DNA from: Rapana venosa
Taxonomy: Eukaryota; Mollusca; Gastropoda; Neogastropoda; Muricidae
Reading direction: 5' to 3'
Length of the DNA stretch: 64,000 bases
NCBI GenBank assembly: GCA_028751875.1
Contig: CM054138.1
Coordinates: forward strand, 37,655,915-37,719,914
Under the pieces are notes generated by a model that made no database searches, was not told the origin of the DNA, and saw nothing but the letters and a program-made list of their open reading frames with translations. Below, piece by piece: positions 46,651-57,138 of the stretch (its first letter is position 1; each line of letters opens with the position of its first letter). Made by a program: the position numbers and the translations under genes.

Positions 46651-48429
46651 TTTTAAAAGCATTTGATAAGCGGGAGCACGCTAGTAGCAGAGCAAGCTTT
46701 TAAAGGCTATTAGTAATGCAAAGTATTTGTTTTTTTATCAATGCTATGTCCCTTTTTATTAATTTTTTTATGTACACCCCAGTGTATGGGCCATAGGGCC
46801 CAATCCTTAAACGATTCAGGTTCAGAGTTTGTTTTCTCTTTTCCAAAACCCCGTTTTGCTTGGGTTGTGTGTAGGCTGTCCTGGGCTTTTTTCCCCATGG
46901 TGTTTATATTAGTCGTGTCAAGGTGTGTAGTTTTTAGTAAACCACCAGTGCTTGGAATGGTTTTTTTTGGGTGGAGGGTGAAAGCACTCCCTTTTCTTTG
47001 GTGTTGGCCCGTTTTTCCACACAAAAAAGTTGTTGTCTTTGGGTTTTCCCCGGGCCCTTTTTTCTCAGCTTCCCCTTTTAGGGTTCATAACAAGGTTTTT
47101 GTCAGGGCCAAAATCGGGTTTCCCCTCCTTTCTTTTTCATCTAAGGGCGAAACTCCTCCATGGGCCCATTGATCATCAGGTGGTCCCAAACTGGGTTTTT
47201 TTCTTTCCCTTTGGGGGGAAAAAAACCCCGGGAAATTTTGGATCCCCGGGGGGGTGCCCAAAAATGTCCCTCCAAAGGCCAGGTTGTTTTTCATTTCAGG
47301 GAAATTTCCCCCAATCTTTTTTCCGTTGTCTTTATGCTGCCACCTTCCCTTTTTTTCCCATGGCTCTTTCTTTTATTTTTGTTTTTTCTTTTCCCCACTT
47401 TTTCATTTTTGGGTCACCCATACTACCCATTTTTCATGGTTTTGGGTGTTTTCCCTTTTTGGCCCGTAAATTTTTCATAAAATGTATTTTTTGCTTTATT
47501 CTCCACGTCCCTTGGTTGGTGCTAGCATTGTGGTTTAGATGCTTACCTTTTATCTTATCCCCATCATCCTGCTGTTATAGGTTTCCCTTCCATCCCGGCA
47601 TTTCTCCATTCCCTTTTTTTATGAAATTGTACCCCTATGGTGTTGGCCTCCTCTCTACCACTGTCAGCACTGTCTCCCTGTGTGGCTCTGATTTGCCTGA
47701 TCCTGTCCATCGCTTTCCCTGTTCCGAGAAAATGCAAATTGTTTTCTCAACTTGCTGTAATTGCGTAGTTTTTCCTTTCGAACATGTTCTCAAAATTTTC
47801 CCAAAACCTATCTTGGTCTTAATTTTTGGCGCTTAAGACTTCCCCTTCCTGCAGTGGGGTCCTTTTTGGCCCTTCACCACCTTTCCTTTCATACGAGCAT
47901 CTTCCATGACTCTGGAACCCGTCACACCCAGTATTTTTGATTTCTTTTGTTTCTGTTTCCATAAAAAATTATTTTTTTTTTTTCGAACAGGGGTTTTTAG
48001 CCCGTGTCTAACCCCCTACCCGGGGGAAGGGGTTCCCCCTTTTGTCACCTTTTTCGAAATGCCTGGAAGGAGGGCAAGATCCCATTCTTGCGTGCTCGAA
48101 ACCCCTGCAGTGGGAAAAACCATAAAGCATAGCAGTTAGCTACAAGTAGTTTACTGCGCCCGGATAGAGCTTGCGACCCATCTCCCCTGCTAGCTTCCAA
48201 AACAGAATCAATCCACCCCGCATGAACCCCGGGAGCGCACTGTACCGGGGGATATTTTTTTCTCTGTAAAGGGGTACTAACACTGAATCTCTCCTTTTTC
48301 CCGTTTCTCTGTTTCCGGTTAAAAAACCCCACAAATTTTCCCAGGGCCAGACAAAACCCTCCCCACCTCTCCTCAGCTTAAAGGGGTGGGGCTCTAAAGG
48401 GATTGGGCCGGCTGTCTGTCTTTGACCGA

Positions 48430-48720
48430 ACCAAAATTTTAGCTCGGGCGGGGCACCCTTTTCCCCCCCGCCCCGTTAAGCAGCGTCGAGCGTGTTTACC
48501 AGTTGGATGGGTACCGTTTGCGCCCCTTGGGTTCAGTACAGTTTCCCCCCGTTACTCAGCTTAAATGGGGACCCGCCCCCTTTAGGGGCAGGGGAAGGGA
48601 AAGAGCGAGGGGGAGGGGGAAAGGGCGCCCCCCTTTAAAATGCTGGCCCAGGAGTGAGGTCTTGACCCCTTTTGCTCCCCCCACGGCGGTTTTGGGACTT
48701 CCTTTTTCCTTTTCCTTTTG
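48430..48720 (+). mobile_element. SINE family 2, smeared copy
   Basis: The 5S-like block gttaagcagcgtcgagcgtg and ttggatgggtaccgtttgcg is well preserved at 48476-48522. The tRNA A box (agctcgggcgg) and the body are distorted. Confidence 0.8.
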
Positions 48721-49139
48721 TTTGTTGCACAATAGTCCTATCCCCAACCGAAAAAGAGATTTTTTCAACCAAAAACCCGGGCTTCATCATAAAATAATTG
48801 GGTGTTTCAATTTTCCAGTAAAACGCTACTTAATAAGTCATCTGGGGAAATCCAAAACTTCACCATTTTCAACTCTGTTATTTTTACAGCACAGTCCCCT
48901 TTCCCCCCCCTGGGGGTTTTGTTTGGTCTATCTATCTTTTTTTCCCAATCTGAAGGGCCCGTTCCCTCATTTTTTCCCCTCTGTTCTTTCCTTTTTTAGG
49001 GGGGCCTTTTCATTAAAAAACTCCTATAAGAAATCGGGTGTTTAAATACTCTACCTTCAAACAAAACCCCTTTGTATCAAACAGGGGCTGTTTCTTGTTT
49101 TTTACACCTGTTTTCCAACCCTTTTGCCCTTTTTTTTTG

Positions 49140-51694
49140 ACACCTTTTCTGGCTTGCAACGTATAAAATCTGGGCTGTTAGCCCAACATATTCTTTTTTA
49201 ATAGTGCTTCATCCCCCCCATCCTTATCTTGCCAAAAACTTTTTTTTTACTGGTGAAGCAAGGGACTGTCTTTTGGGTAAACACAGTTGTCATTTTCCCT
49301 GACCCTGAAACCCCGCGCCCCCGTTCCCTCTGCAAGGTCTTTGTATATACTTCTTGGTAAGGGAGGGGTGAAAGGTTTGGATTTTAAGTTTTTAAAATAA
49401 TTTATAAAAAAAATCCAGCATCAACGCTTTGGGGCAGCTCTAGCACGCGAAAAACCAAAAAATACTGGGTTTTTCTATTTAACCGCAACTACTTTATCAT
49501 GATTCCCCTACATAAAGGGCTGGAATTGGGCCCGAAGCTTTGGGAGTTGGCTTTGTTTTTACTTTAAAGGCCCGGTTTTTCCCTTTTTGACTTTTTTTCG
49601 ACATCTTTTTTTTTGGTGGGTTCTCCATTGTTTTGCCAAAAACAGTGTTTTCAAAGAGCTTGAAGTAATCCCCTTTTTTGATGCATCAGTTGCCTTCGTT
49701 ATCCCAATTTTTGTTCTTCCTTTAGTTTTTTTATGAATTTCTGTTATCAAACACAATGATCCCAAGAAAAAGCCGTAAGAATTAACCCCTGCCCCAGGTA
49801 GAAAAATGCAGCATCTGGAGGGGACATACTACTTTTCTTGTTTTGGGGGTTTTGGGACAAGCTTTGGGGGGGTTTTTTTTGGTGATGTTTTTAGCCTTTC
49901 TGCAGCCCTTGGGTAGTCATTGTGCGCAAACAGGTGTTTTATGGGGGTAATCAACAAAATTCCCAAGGGTGGGTTGGGCAGGTACCCGTCGGCAACGCTT
50001 TTTGAAGCTCATCAAAAAATAACAGGAAACCCATGTATAAATGAAAGTTTTGCAATGGAGTGACTGACCCATCGCCCATTTCCTACAGGGGTTTTTTTGG
50101 TCCCAATACATGATTAGTTTGAAGGGTTTTCTAGGATCATAGTCCCCAAAAAAATTGTTGTTGGGGCCTTTTCAGTAATTGTGTGATGCCCTACTGATGC
50201 TACCCCACAACCCTCTTCAAACATTTGCGCATGGGCAGGTCAGCCCAAAAAAAACAAAATCTGCACCCTGTAAACTTTAAAAAAAAAAGCATCCCATGAC
50301 ATTCCTGGTGCTCTAATATAATGCGATAGATCTAGACCATAGTGCTTCATGTCAGTCTTTCTGTAGTTCTCAAAAACATCAGCAAGCAAACACGCATCAG
50401 CCAGAAGATACTGATCGTGGTAATCACCCATGACTGACACTGCATTGCCATGCCCACTGAGCATGCTGATAATCATCATCACTGATTCCTTTACCTGTCA
50501 GTCTTCTCAAGAAAGCTTCTTTTGGTGGCAGCTCTTCTTCATCAAACCTTTCCCATGAATCCATGTACTCGTAAGGATAGACACCTTTTTCGTGCAAGCT
50601 TTGTGTCAAAGTATTTTTCTGTTATAGGGCAAGTACTCAGTGATGAAGACAAGGACTCTAGAGATCCCATCAGATGTTGCGCAGATTCGAAGAAAAACAG
50701 GCTATTCAGTGTAAATGTCAGGTACTTCTCTGATGACTGTGCAAAGCAGTAGGCCTTATACTCATCAGTCACTACTTGCATGATCAGGTGTGAGTCGTAA
50801 CCTCTTAGATTGTGGAAAAAGACTGGCAGCTTCCATGTTTTGGGATCTACCTTTAGTTGCAGATTACACTTACTATGTGCTGCACCACGAAACTTACCAC
50901 TGATGTGGTCATGATCTCTCACTGTAGGATTGTCTGCTACCTGTGGTGTTAAGGGTTTTCTACAGATCCAGCAATGTGTGGCAGAGGCATACTGTTCCTG
51001 GTCTTCATCAGTCATAATGATCTTTTGTAGGTTTAGCTGTTGAGAGTAGTGGTTATGATTTGCTTTCATGTGTTCAAGAAAAAGCTTTGCAGTGTCTGGT
51101 CCTTGATACCAGAATGGCTCTGAGTGTGCACCAACAAGATCGAGCAACAACATAAACAAAGGAACAGACTTGATGATTACTGAGTAAGACTGTTTTAGGA
51201 ATATGTTCCGGTGCTGGCCCTTGATATGGCACAATGATAGACTCAAAGTCAGCATACACTACATAGGGACTCTTTTGTAGCTTTTCCAGCTTGTAGCTGG
51301 TTTTGCTACATCAGGGGGTAATGGAATGTAACTTCTACCAATAATGGGATGAAACTTTGTTTGCTTTAGTTCTATGCCAAGAACTTCACTAACCGTCCAT
51401 CCTGATCCCCTCATCCTTGCTGTTTCTGCAGCATGTTCAAAGTTCCGCATCATCTCATCTGCCCATGTTGTGTTGAGCTCCCCAAACAGCGCTTGTTGTG
51501 TTGTTGACACATGAACAGTTAATTCTTCGTCTTTATTTGCCATGTTGTATAGAATTGTAGCAATCAACTGCACATTTTACAGGTGGATCTATGTTTAAGT
51601 TGTTTGGTATTTGTGCGATTGCATCTTGAATACTTTGCACCATGTTTTGTGGTTGTGTAATGTTTAGTTCTATTGTCTGAAACACTTTGTCCAT
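49140..51694 (-). pseudogene. DNA polymerase B, protein-primed (Polinton) type, broken
   Basis: Replicative polymerase of the Maverick/Polinton-like element. In minus-strand order: an N-terminal region (start at 51694, or at 51543 if the first 53 codons are a separate overlapping ORF) with GRSYIPLPPDV; Exo I motif VVYADFES near 51245; a zinc-binding-like segment CWIC...HDHISGKF...HSKCN at 50980-50860; Exo II FFHNLRGYDSHLI near 50800; a GVYPYEYMDSWERF block near 50570; and Exo III GDYHDQYLLADACLLADVFEN near 50400. The palm domain falls in smeared sequence, where only patches near 50.1, 49.6 and 49.15 kb remain readable. At least four frame changes occur even in the clean part, so the copy is dead. 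The 3' end is approximate. Family assignment rests on the order of exonuclease motifs plus the zinc segment. Confidence 0.82.
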
Positions 51695-51848
51695 AATGAG
51701 CCTCAACTAAAATATCTGACTCATACAGTAAGAAAAAAAATTAATTAATTAATTGCTTCTTGTTGTTTACTTGTTGTTGCTATGGTATGAAGCAGTAAAT
51801 CTACCACAGGTAACTATTAGCTCCTTAAAAGAGTATGCAGCTGATCGT

Positions 51849-52492
51849 TTAAAGCACTGACCTTGCTAAGCAGATACTCCTTTTTATATATTCCTTTTTC
51901 ATCGAGTCAATGTCCACAGGTATTGCATTGCGTGCCTTGTTCTGGAGGTCGAATTCTTGGTGCTTGTAGTCATTGTAGCCAGCCTGAAGACGTTTGAACT
52001 CCTCTTCTGATATTGTGGAATCTGTTAGAGCTTTGCTAATAAGGAGTCTGAATGAGCTTACTTGGCTAATGTCAAGGCAACAATAGCGTCATGTTTTTCC
52101 AGTTTGCCCACAACCTTCTTTGAAAAGACAGCTGTGACAAATGAACAAGCACCTGCTGTTATTGAAACAGAACCTAATGCAATTGATGCAGGAGCTCCAA
52201 TTCCAGTAGCCAAGAGAGCAATGCCTGTTCTTGCTGTGGCTGTAGACAGAGTTGCTGTACCTGTAGTAACAGCTCAGCACACTAAATGCTGATCTGTACC
52301 TGTGACTGCATTTTGTATACCTTGCTAGTTCTTGCTCATACCTTGCTAGTTCTTGTTCTTGCTAGTCCTTGCTAGTTCATGTTGCATTTGTGTAATGTTT
52401 GTCAAACAAAACGCATTACCATTAGCACTAATAGCATTAGGAGTTTCAGGATTGGGTGCACTGGGAACTTAAGGATATTTAACAGTCGTCAT
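51849..52492 (-). pseudogene. Gly/Ala-rich putative membrane protein, broken
   Basis: The start codon at 52492 begins MTTVKYP, followed at once by a nonsense codon; the same frame resumes with NPETPNAISANGNAFCLTN. After further stops near 52.3 kb there is a hydrophobic small-residue segment (TGIALLATGIGAPASIALG, about 52200) likely to span a membrane, then KKVVGKLEKHDAIVALTL. A frameshift near 52060 leads to a charged C-terminal part with STISEEEFKRLQAGY and a stop at 51849. It lies between the polymerase and an unassigned gene, all on one strand. A related small-residue-rich protein accompanies similar elements in other invertebrate genomes as far as I recall; function unknown. A GCTAGTTCTTG-type tandem repeat (52330-52375) disrupts the middle. 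Confidence 0.6.
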
Positions 52493-52560
52493 CTTCTTCT
52501 TATACTGTTTAAAAAACATGTTTTTTTTAAAAATTGGTATTCTGCCATTAAGTCTAGTAG

Positions 52561-53354
52561 TTAATTGGCAGGTAGTGCAGCATCAGTGTAATAGATGGCA
52601 ATGAGGTCAATGTGGTGTAGATTGAGGGACCTTAAAGCTGTCAGCTGTGGTGGGTTTAGGAGCAAGTTGACTTTATCACTGGAAGTGCTCACTTCGATGT
52701 TGTCGCCACCGCTGTTCTGAATAACAATAGCACATCTGAAGGCTTCAACGTCCAGGTCTTTCCCAGTTAATATTAATTCCATCCATGAACAAGAAAGTAG
52801 CTCTTTCTTCTCTTGCAAGGAGGCCAAACACCATTGTGTTACTGATCGTCCAGAGGAAAGTGTGGAAGGAACCATAGCTTTGTAGTCACAGTCTTTTCTA
52901 TGAAGCAGGTAACTTGTCATCTTAAATGCTATGATCTCTAATTCATTTCTGCTGGCTGATTAAGACGCAAGTGCTATGTTTACTGGTCCAGAATTTATTG
53001 CTTTACGGAAAGTTCTGTCTGTTGTATAGAGAGTGTATGGACTGATATACTCAAACTTGATCTGCCAGTCCATGCTTGGTTTGAAGAGCCATTTATTACC
53101 TTTATGTGTTACTTTGTAAGTAATATCATCTGCTGTTGCTTCAGCTTCAACATTGCGCAACTGTTCAAGTTTAAGAAACCGAGGTTTCTGAGCATCTTCT
53201 ATCTTGTGTTATTGTAGTATCCTTCGTCTGTGTACTCAAAAGCATAAACCTTACCAATCTCACCATCCTTCTCAAATTCTTGTACATCACTAAGGTCTTT
53301 AAGCTCAATAGTCGGGCAGGTTACAGGCACTCTTATTACAGGACCACGTGACAT
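52561..53354 (-). pseudogene. Unassigned Polinton-element protein, possible minor capsid (broken)
   Basis: About 265 codons. The start at 53354 (MSRGPVIRVPVTCPT) is chosen because it lies five bases after the stop of the preceding gene once a later LINE insertion is discounted. A frameshift occurs near 53200, a nonsense TAA near 52965, and the frame continues to a stop at 52561 (C-terminus LIAIYYTDAALPAN). The sequence is rich in short beta-prone stretches and lacks catalytic motifs. Size and position near the capsid and ATPase genes would suit a penton-like single jelly-roll protein, but nothing in the sequence proves it. Confidence 0.5.
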
Positions 53355-53535
53355 GGTTATTAGTATGTATGTATGTAATAATAATAATAATATATGGAAT
53401 TTATATAGCGCTGAATCTTGTAAAAAACAAACAAATCGAAGCGCTTGCACTCAATCATTTACAGGCATGCAACTCTCATTAAACATAATGAGCAACAGAC
53501 CTCAAATCCATGCGCGCGCACTACGCACGCACACG

Positions 53536-53590
<55 letters not shown>

Positions 53591-53809
53591 CAACACTTAG
53601 AAGGTGAAAGATGCTGTTGAAAATTAGGGACAGATATGTGGGGGGAAAGTCTCAGGTAGAAAATAAGTGTGTTTTGAGGCTGGATTTGAAGGAATCAAGT
53701 GAAGGCTTTTGACGAAGTGAAAGAGGGAGGTCATTCCAGGTGGATGGACCAGAAACAGAGAAGGATCGACGGCCAACAGTGGTTTGTTTGATTCTGTATA
53801 TGGTTATTA
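53353..53809 (-). mobile_element. CR1/L2-like LINE 3' fragment inserted between two element genes
   Basis: The perfect 10-bp target-site duplication ATGGTTATTA is at 53353-53362 and 53800-53809. The insert holds, on the minus strand, a truncated LINE 3' end (atcgacggccaac near 53766), the internal (CA)n tract and the AGCGCT tail with (ATT)n. It is of the same family as the 10.55-13.06 kb element. It is younger than the Polinton-like element it interrupts. Confidence 0.9.
53518..53586. repeat. (CA)n microsatellite inside the LINE fragment
   Basis: GCACGCACAC grading to a pure CA run, located at the same LINE position as the CA tract at 10743-10829. Confidence 0.95.
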
Positions 53810-54088
53810 TTTTATTTCTAGTGTAATATGTAACTTACTACAGTTAACTGTTCTTTGTACTGCGTCTTTGGTCGTTATACAGAGTGTTTCATGGAAGCCT
53901 TCTTCTAGCTCTTTAAACTGAAGTGTAGTAAAGCTATTGTGCTGCGTTTCACAGTACATTCCTCTGCTGGGTGGAAGGATTCACAGCAGATCAGAAGGGA
54001 CTGATGATGAAAAAGCCTTCGTCACCACTTGGTTTTGTGTTGTGTTTAACTGAGACAGGTGCACAAAAGCAAAGAGTTTACTGCCATG
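53807..54088 (-). pseudogene. Unassigned small element gene, about 93 codons
   Basis: On the minus strand protein-like sequence runs from about 54070 to a TAA at 53807, including LSQLNTTQNQVVTKAFSSS, RGMYCETQHNSFTTLQFKEL and a C-terminal LHITLEIK. One in-frame TGA (near 53975) and a frame change close to the apparent start (ATG near 54088) break it. It lies 40 bp downstream of the ATPase on the same strand. No function recognised; its terminal beta-strand-like LHITLEIK suggests a structural protein, weakly. Confidence 0.45.
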
Positions 54089-54128
54089 TCAATGGGCCTT
54101 TAACATGCTTTGAGCTTCGTAGTTTTAG

Positions 54129-54662
54129 TTAAATTCTTTCTCTTTCTTGTCTGTCTGTAATAACATCATTCTCCCGAAGGCAGTTATTATCTCTGTCTTT
54201 CATGTGGAAAAGAACAACAACCTTTAACTGTTCACGAAAATCTTTTAATACAGAATTGTATTTTGGTGTCAGTATCCAAACACTTATCTGTGCATGTCTT
54301 CCACTGAAAGCAAGCTTAGACAAACCATTCCTTTTCTTAACAATGTCGCGCTCAGCTGAGCAGTCATCTATAAGAAATAACCTTACTGTATTTTCAAACA
54401 ACGTGTAATAGTATTCTAAACACTCACTTAGCCTGTCAGAGGGGTTGACTATACTTATATTCTCATCTGTCCAAATAAAGCTTCTCTCTCTGTATGTTCT
54501 AATGTTGTGCAGTGTCAGACAGAATATAATAATGAAATCGAAATGATTTTTGTAAACTGTTTGTAATACAAAATACAATACAAATACAGTCTTTCCACAG
54601 CCAGTCTGTCCACATATTAAAGAACAATGGGGGCCTTTTGGTAGAAAACTTAACTGATCCAT
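54129..54662 (-). CDS. Packaging-type ATPase (FtsK/HerA-like, A32 type) of a Polinton-like element
   Basis: An intact frame of 177 codons, the only undamaged gene of the element. Predicted to power DNA translocation into capsids. Walker A is GQTGCGKT at residues 18-25 and Walker B is LFLIDD at 95-100, followed by SGRHAQISVWILTPKYN, a conserved Arg/Thr-containing segment that in this family precedes the sensor region. The start at 54662 is supported because its ATG overlaps the stop of the upstream capsid gene (TAATG). The product is shorter than many relatives (about 200-270 residues), so the C-terminus may be trimmed. No signal peptide or membrane segment. Assignment to the FtsK/HerA superfamily is from motifs and context; another P-loop ATPase is less likely. 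Confidence 0.8.
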   Translation of the reverse strand: MDQLSFLPKGPHCSLICGQTGCGKTVFVLYFVLQTVYKNHFDFIIIFCLTLHNIRTYRERSFIWTDENISIVNPSDRLSECLEYYYTLFENTVRLFLIDDCSAERDIVKKRNGLSKLAFSGRHAQISVWILTPKYNSVLKDFREQLKVVVLFHMKDRDNNCLRENDVITDRQERERI

Positions 54663-55327
54663 TAGTACACAACTTCTTTTAGTCTGTTGCCTTCTATGTT
54701 GAGTTGTGCATCCATCACTACAAATAGATATGTTTTTATGGGTTTATCATCTTCTTGCTGAATTTTGCTGAAATCTTTCTATCTGAATAGTTATTCCTTC
54801 TGACCCATTTTCAATGCGTCTTCCTGAGCCATGCAGCTTATTATCATCTGTCGACCTTAAGTCAACCCACTGAGCATATTTAGATGTCAGGTATTCATGA
54901 AGCCTAACATCATGTAGATGCAAAGATTTGCAGCAATACCAGTAGTGGGATCATTGTGTTGACTAACACCAAAGTATTTTCTTACCTCATCAAAGTGCCC
55001 ATATGGTAAATAACCTGAGGCATAGACTTGATTTGGTTGGCCCTCTATAGTGCATGACAAGTGCCCTGGAAGCCTAGGTCCTTGTCTTTCTGGATGAGAC
55101 ATGCTTCCTTGCCAATTGGCCCTTACCAATTCATTCAAAGATCTAAAAGATCTTTCAGTCACAGCCGTGGACACCTTTTCACTCTGTCCACTACCCTTCC
55201 TTGTGGGGGAAGAACCAGAAATACCTGTTTGGGTGGAATAGGCTAGCAGCACACCATTCAACCCTCCTGTGTCGTCATCCTCATGATTGTTGAAGCTAGC
55301 AGAGGATCCTTCCATCTCATTATCCAA
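54662..55327 (-). pseudogene. Candidate major capsid protein, C-terminal part (broken)
   Basis: Minus-strand open stretch 55327-54887 (SFRSLNELVRANW, LSCTIEGQPNQVYASG, HFDEVRKYFG), then after a frame change near 54895 a second stretch (LHEYLTSKYAQWVDL, DDNKLHGSGRRIENGSEG), and after another change near 54720 a final VVMDAQLNIEGNRLKEVVY with its stop at 54664-54662. The order resembles the C-terminal half of capsid-like proteins encoded next to this ATPase type in animal Polinton-like elements. The N-terminal part is at 57139-57665; the two are separated by an LTR retrotransposon, and the central portion is not recognised. Sequence 55330-55690 between them is unassigned. Confidence 0.6.
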
Positions 55328-55329
55328 AG

Positions 55330-55700
55330 AAACATTATCCCACTACGCCTATCTGTTAGATGTCTAGAACACCTTCAAACCAGTACTCTGGGGTTTGAAT
55401 CTCACAGACTGGGACTTACTTTGACAGTTTTGTTCTTGCTGTTACGCTACCTTCCCCTTTCATCAATTTCCTTTTCCAGTTAGAAAATCATAATTCCCAA
55501 CATGACAGAACTGACTCTTGAACGATTTACAACTTATCCTCTAACACTCCGATACTTGTTCCCTTTAGGGTCAATGTCAGTTCACTTGCACGGTCGGGCA
55601 TTTGGTTCTTTCCATCAACACCTGAACGCTTATCTGGCCTGGAAGAAGGTGGCTAGGGGGCTTCTTCCGACCCATGGGCGTAGTCCGTAGAACTAGGGTT
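55330..55700. other. Unassigned stretch at the edge of the LTR element
   Basis: Holds no convincing coding frame. A tRNA B-box-like word (ggtttgaatct at about 55393) occurs without a matching A box. It may contain decayed middle sequence of the capsid gene or the far end of the retrotransposon. Confidence 0.4.
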
Positions 55701-55721
55701 GAAAGTCCTCTATGAAGGGCC

Positions 55722-56118
55722 CTAACAGTAATCAGGCAGGGCGTCCGCCTCTCTCATGTGGAGATTTCCAGGCCCCTTAACGTGAGAGTAGTCACGAGAA
55801 CGACTTTCTGGAAGTGGTCCGACGTAGAGGCGACAGGAGAGTGGTGATCCGTCGCCTGTCACCAAACACGGCCCTGAGGATGTTGATGATTTCTCTGGGG
55901 TGTTGGTATCTTCAATCGTGTGCAGCATTACTTCTCTTCGAGCCACACCCTTCCAGATGGCTAAAGATGTAGTAGGCAGCCATCTCCTCTCTCATAGGGT
56001 AGGCTGCCAGGACTCGCTCCGCTTCCAGGGAGAAGTCCTCCACTGACAGGTCTGTCAGTTCACCAGAAAAGTGCTGCAGTTCAGGCGGGGACCACCATCT
56101 CATCGCCTCGTACGCCAT
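55722..56118 (-). pseudogene. Gag-like polyprotein fragment
   Basis: The start at 56118 gives MAYEAMRWWSPPELQHF, followed by EDFSLEAERVLAAYPMRE and YYIFSHLEG. A frameshift near 55940 moves the signal to a frame with ARREVMLHTIED and a TEXT-like continuation with SRDYSHVKGPG to 55722. It lies about 52 bp beyond the primer-binding site. The hydrophobic/acidic helical pattern preceding an ARREV-type segment is what Gypsy-like gag proteins in aquatic animals show; no zinc knuckle is present because the gene is truncated. Confidence 0.6.
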
Positions 56119-56187
56119 GGTAGACTGCTGAGCTGTGTGTGTTATGGTAACTAAAAACTAACCTGCTATCCTGTCGACGACGCCAAT

Positions 56188-57138
56188 TGTTGGAGGGTGA
56201 ACAAAGGTTCGTGGGAAAGGGGATGTTAGGACACTGGCACTCCACACTCAAAGAAATGATGTGAGGCCACACAGGGGTGTTATGGTAACACAATTTATTG
56301 TTTCATCTACACACAACACACACAGCTCAAGCAGGAGAAGAAAACTTCTGTTTCCTTCTAAGTCATTCTGTCATTTCACCACAAAGCAGCCTAACTCAAG
56401 AAGAAAGTTGCCTCAGACAGCCAGCAAGAGAAAAGCTTTAAAATGCCATGTCCACCCTGCTATGTTGGTTCAGTTGCAGGACCAACTGACCAATGAATAC
56501 GTTTGGAAACTGAGGTGAACAAATCCTAACCACACATCAAATCAGCTGACAAACAAATTTAAATCAACCAATCTAGTCTCTACATGACAAATCTGCTGGT
56601 TCAATAGAGGAGAGAGAGAGGGGGGGGGGGGGGGGGGGTAAATAGGAGGGGGAAAGGGGGATGCTATTCAACAAGAAAGAGGCCCTACAAGCCTGTTGAA
56701 TAAGACTAGCTGTAGCAAGCTCTGAAGTGCTTATTACATGACTGTTCCACTGGACACTCTAGGCTACAACAAGGACTCAGGCCATGAATAGAGAGGACTC
56801 CACTGTAGCTGACAAAGGCTGAGCACCACTTCTAATAGGCCTACATTGAGAACACTTAGCTACACCATCACCCAGTTGTCTTCTAGCTCACAGAGACATG
56901 CTGGACACTTAACATGAGAGAAGGTGTACAGTACACAGGCTGATGAAATGCTAGGTCTCCCAGCCCACAACCATGGGTATAACAAACAGTTGAGAGGTTT
57001 GTTTTTCCAAACAGCACACTGTAACTTGAGTCTAACAGGTTGAACAGTTCTTTCTAGAAGGAGGGGGGGGGGGGGGTAGGGGAAGGAAAGGGGGGTTGAA
57101 GTTCCAACGTTATAGTGCGCAAAGTGCACACTATAACA
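56188..57138 (-). repeat. Long terminal repeat
   Basis: TG...CA termini; the first 27 bases form an imperfect palindrome (ttatagtgtgcac/gtgcgcactataa type). A polyadenylation signal AATAAA is on the minus strand at 56299-56294, about 106 bp from the 3' end. Poly-G runs (plus strand) occur at 56621-56638 and about 57062-57075. Confidence 0.7.

Larger units (their letters stand above)
40250..50280. other. Low-quality consensus block 2 (homopolymer smearing)
   Basis: Same distortion as at 22.2-36.4 kb. Its left border falls inside a LINE and its right border inside the DNA polymerase gene, both of which are far cleaner on the other side. That coincidence argues for a technical origin. Between 46.65 and 48.43 kb I see nothing I can assign. 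Confidence 0.85.
55700..57138 (-). mobile_element. LTR retrotransposon fragment (Gypsy-like): 5' LTR, primer site and part of gag
   Basis: A LTR of about 951 bp (56188-57138) begins TGTTATAG and ends CCAACA on the minus strand. Two bases beyond it is a tRNA primer-binding-site-like TGGCGTCGTCGACAGG (56185-56170). A gag-like frame follows. The element is cut off near 55.7 kb, and no second LTR or pol was found. It interrupts the capsid-like gene. Confidence 0.72.

Noticed and set aside
47030..47836. Open frame of about 268 codons on the plus strand
   Set aside because: Phe/Pro-rich and located in smeared sequence; no motif recognisable, and the opposite strand looks equally plausible.
40250..49140. 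Integrase or protease of the Polinton-like element in the smeared block
   Set aside because: No DDE or cysteine-protease motif could be read with any confidence; the recognisable content is LINE and SINE sequence.
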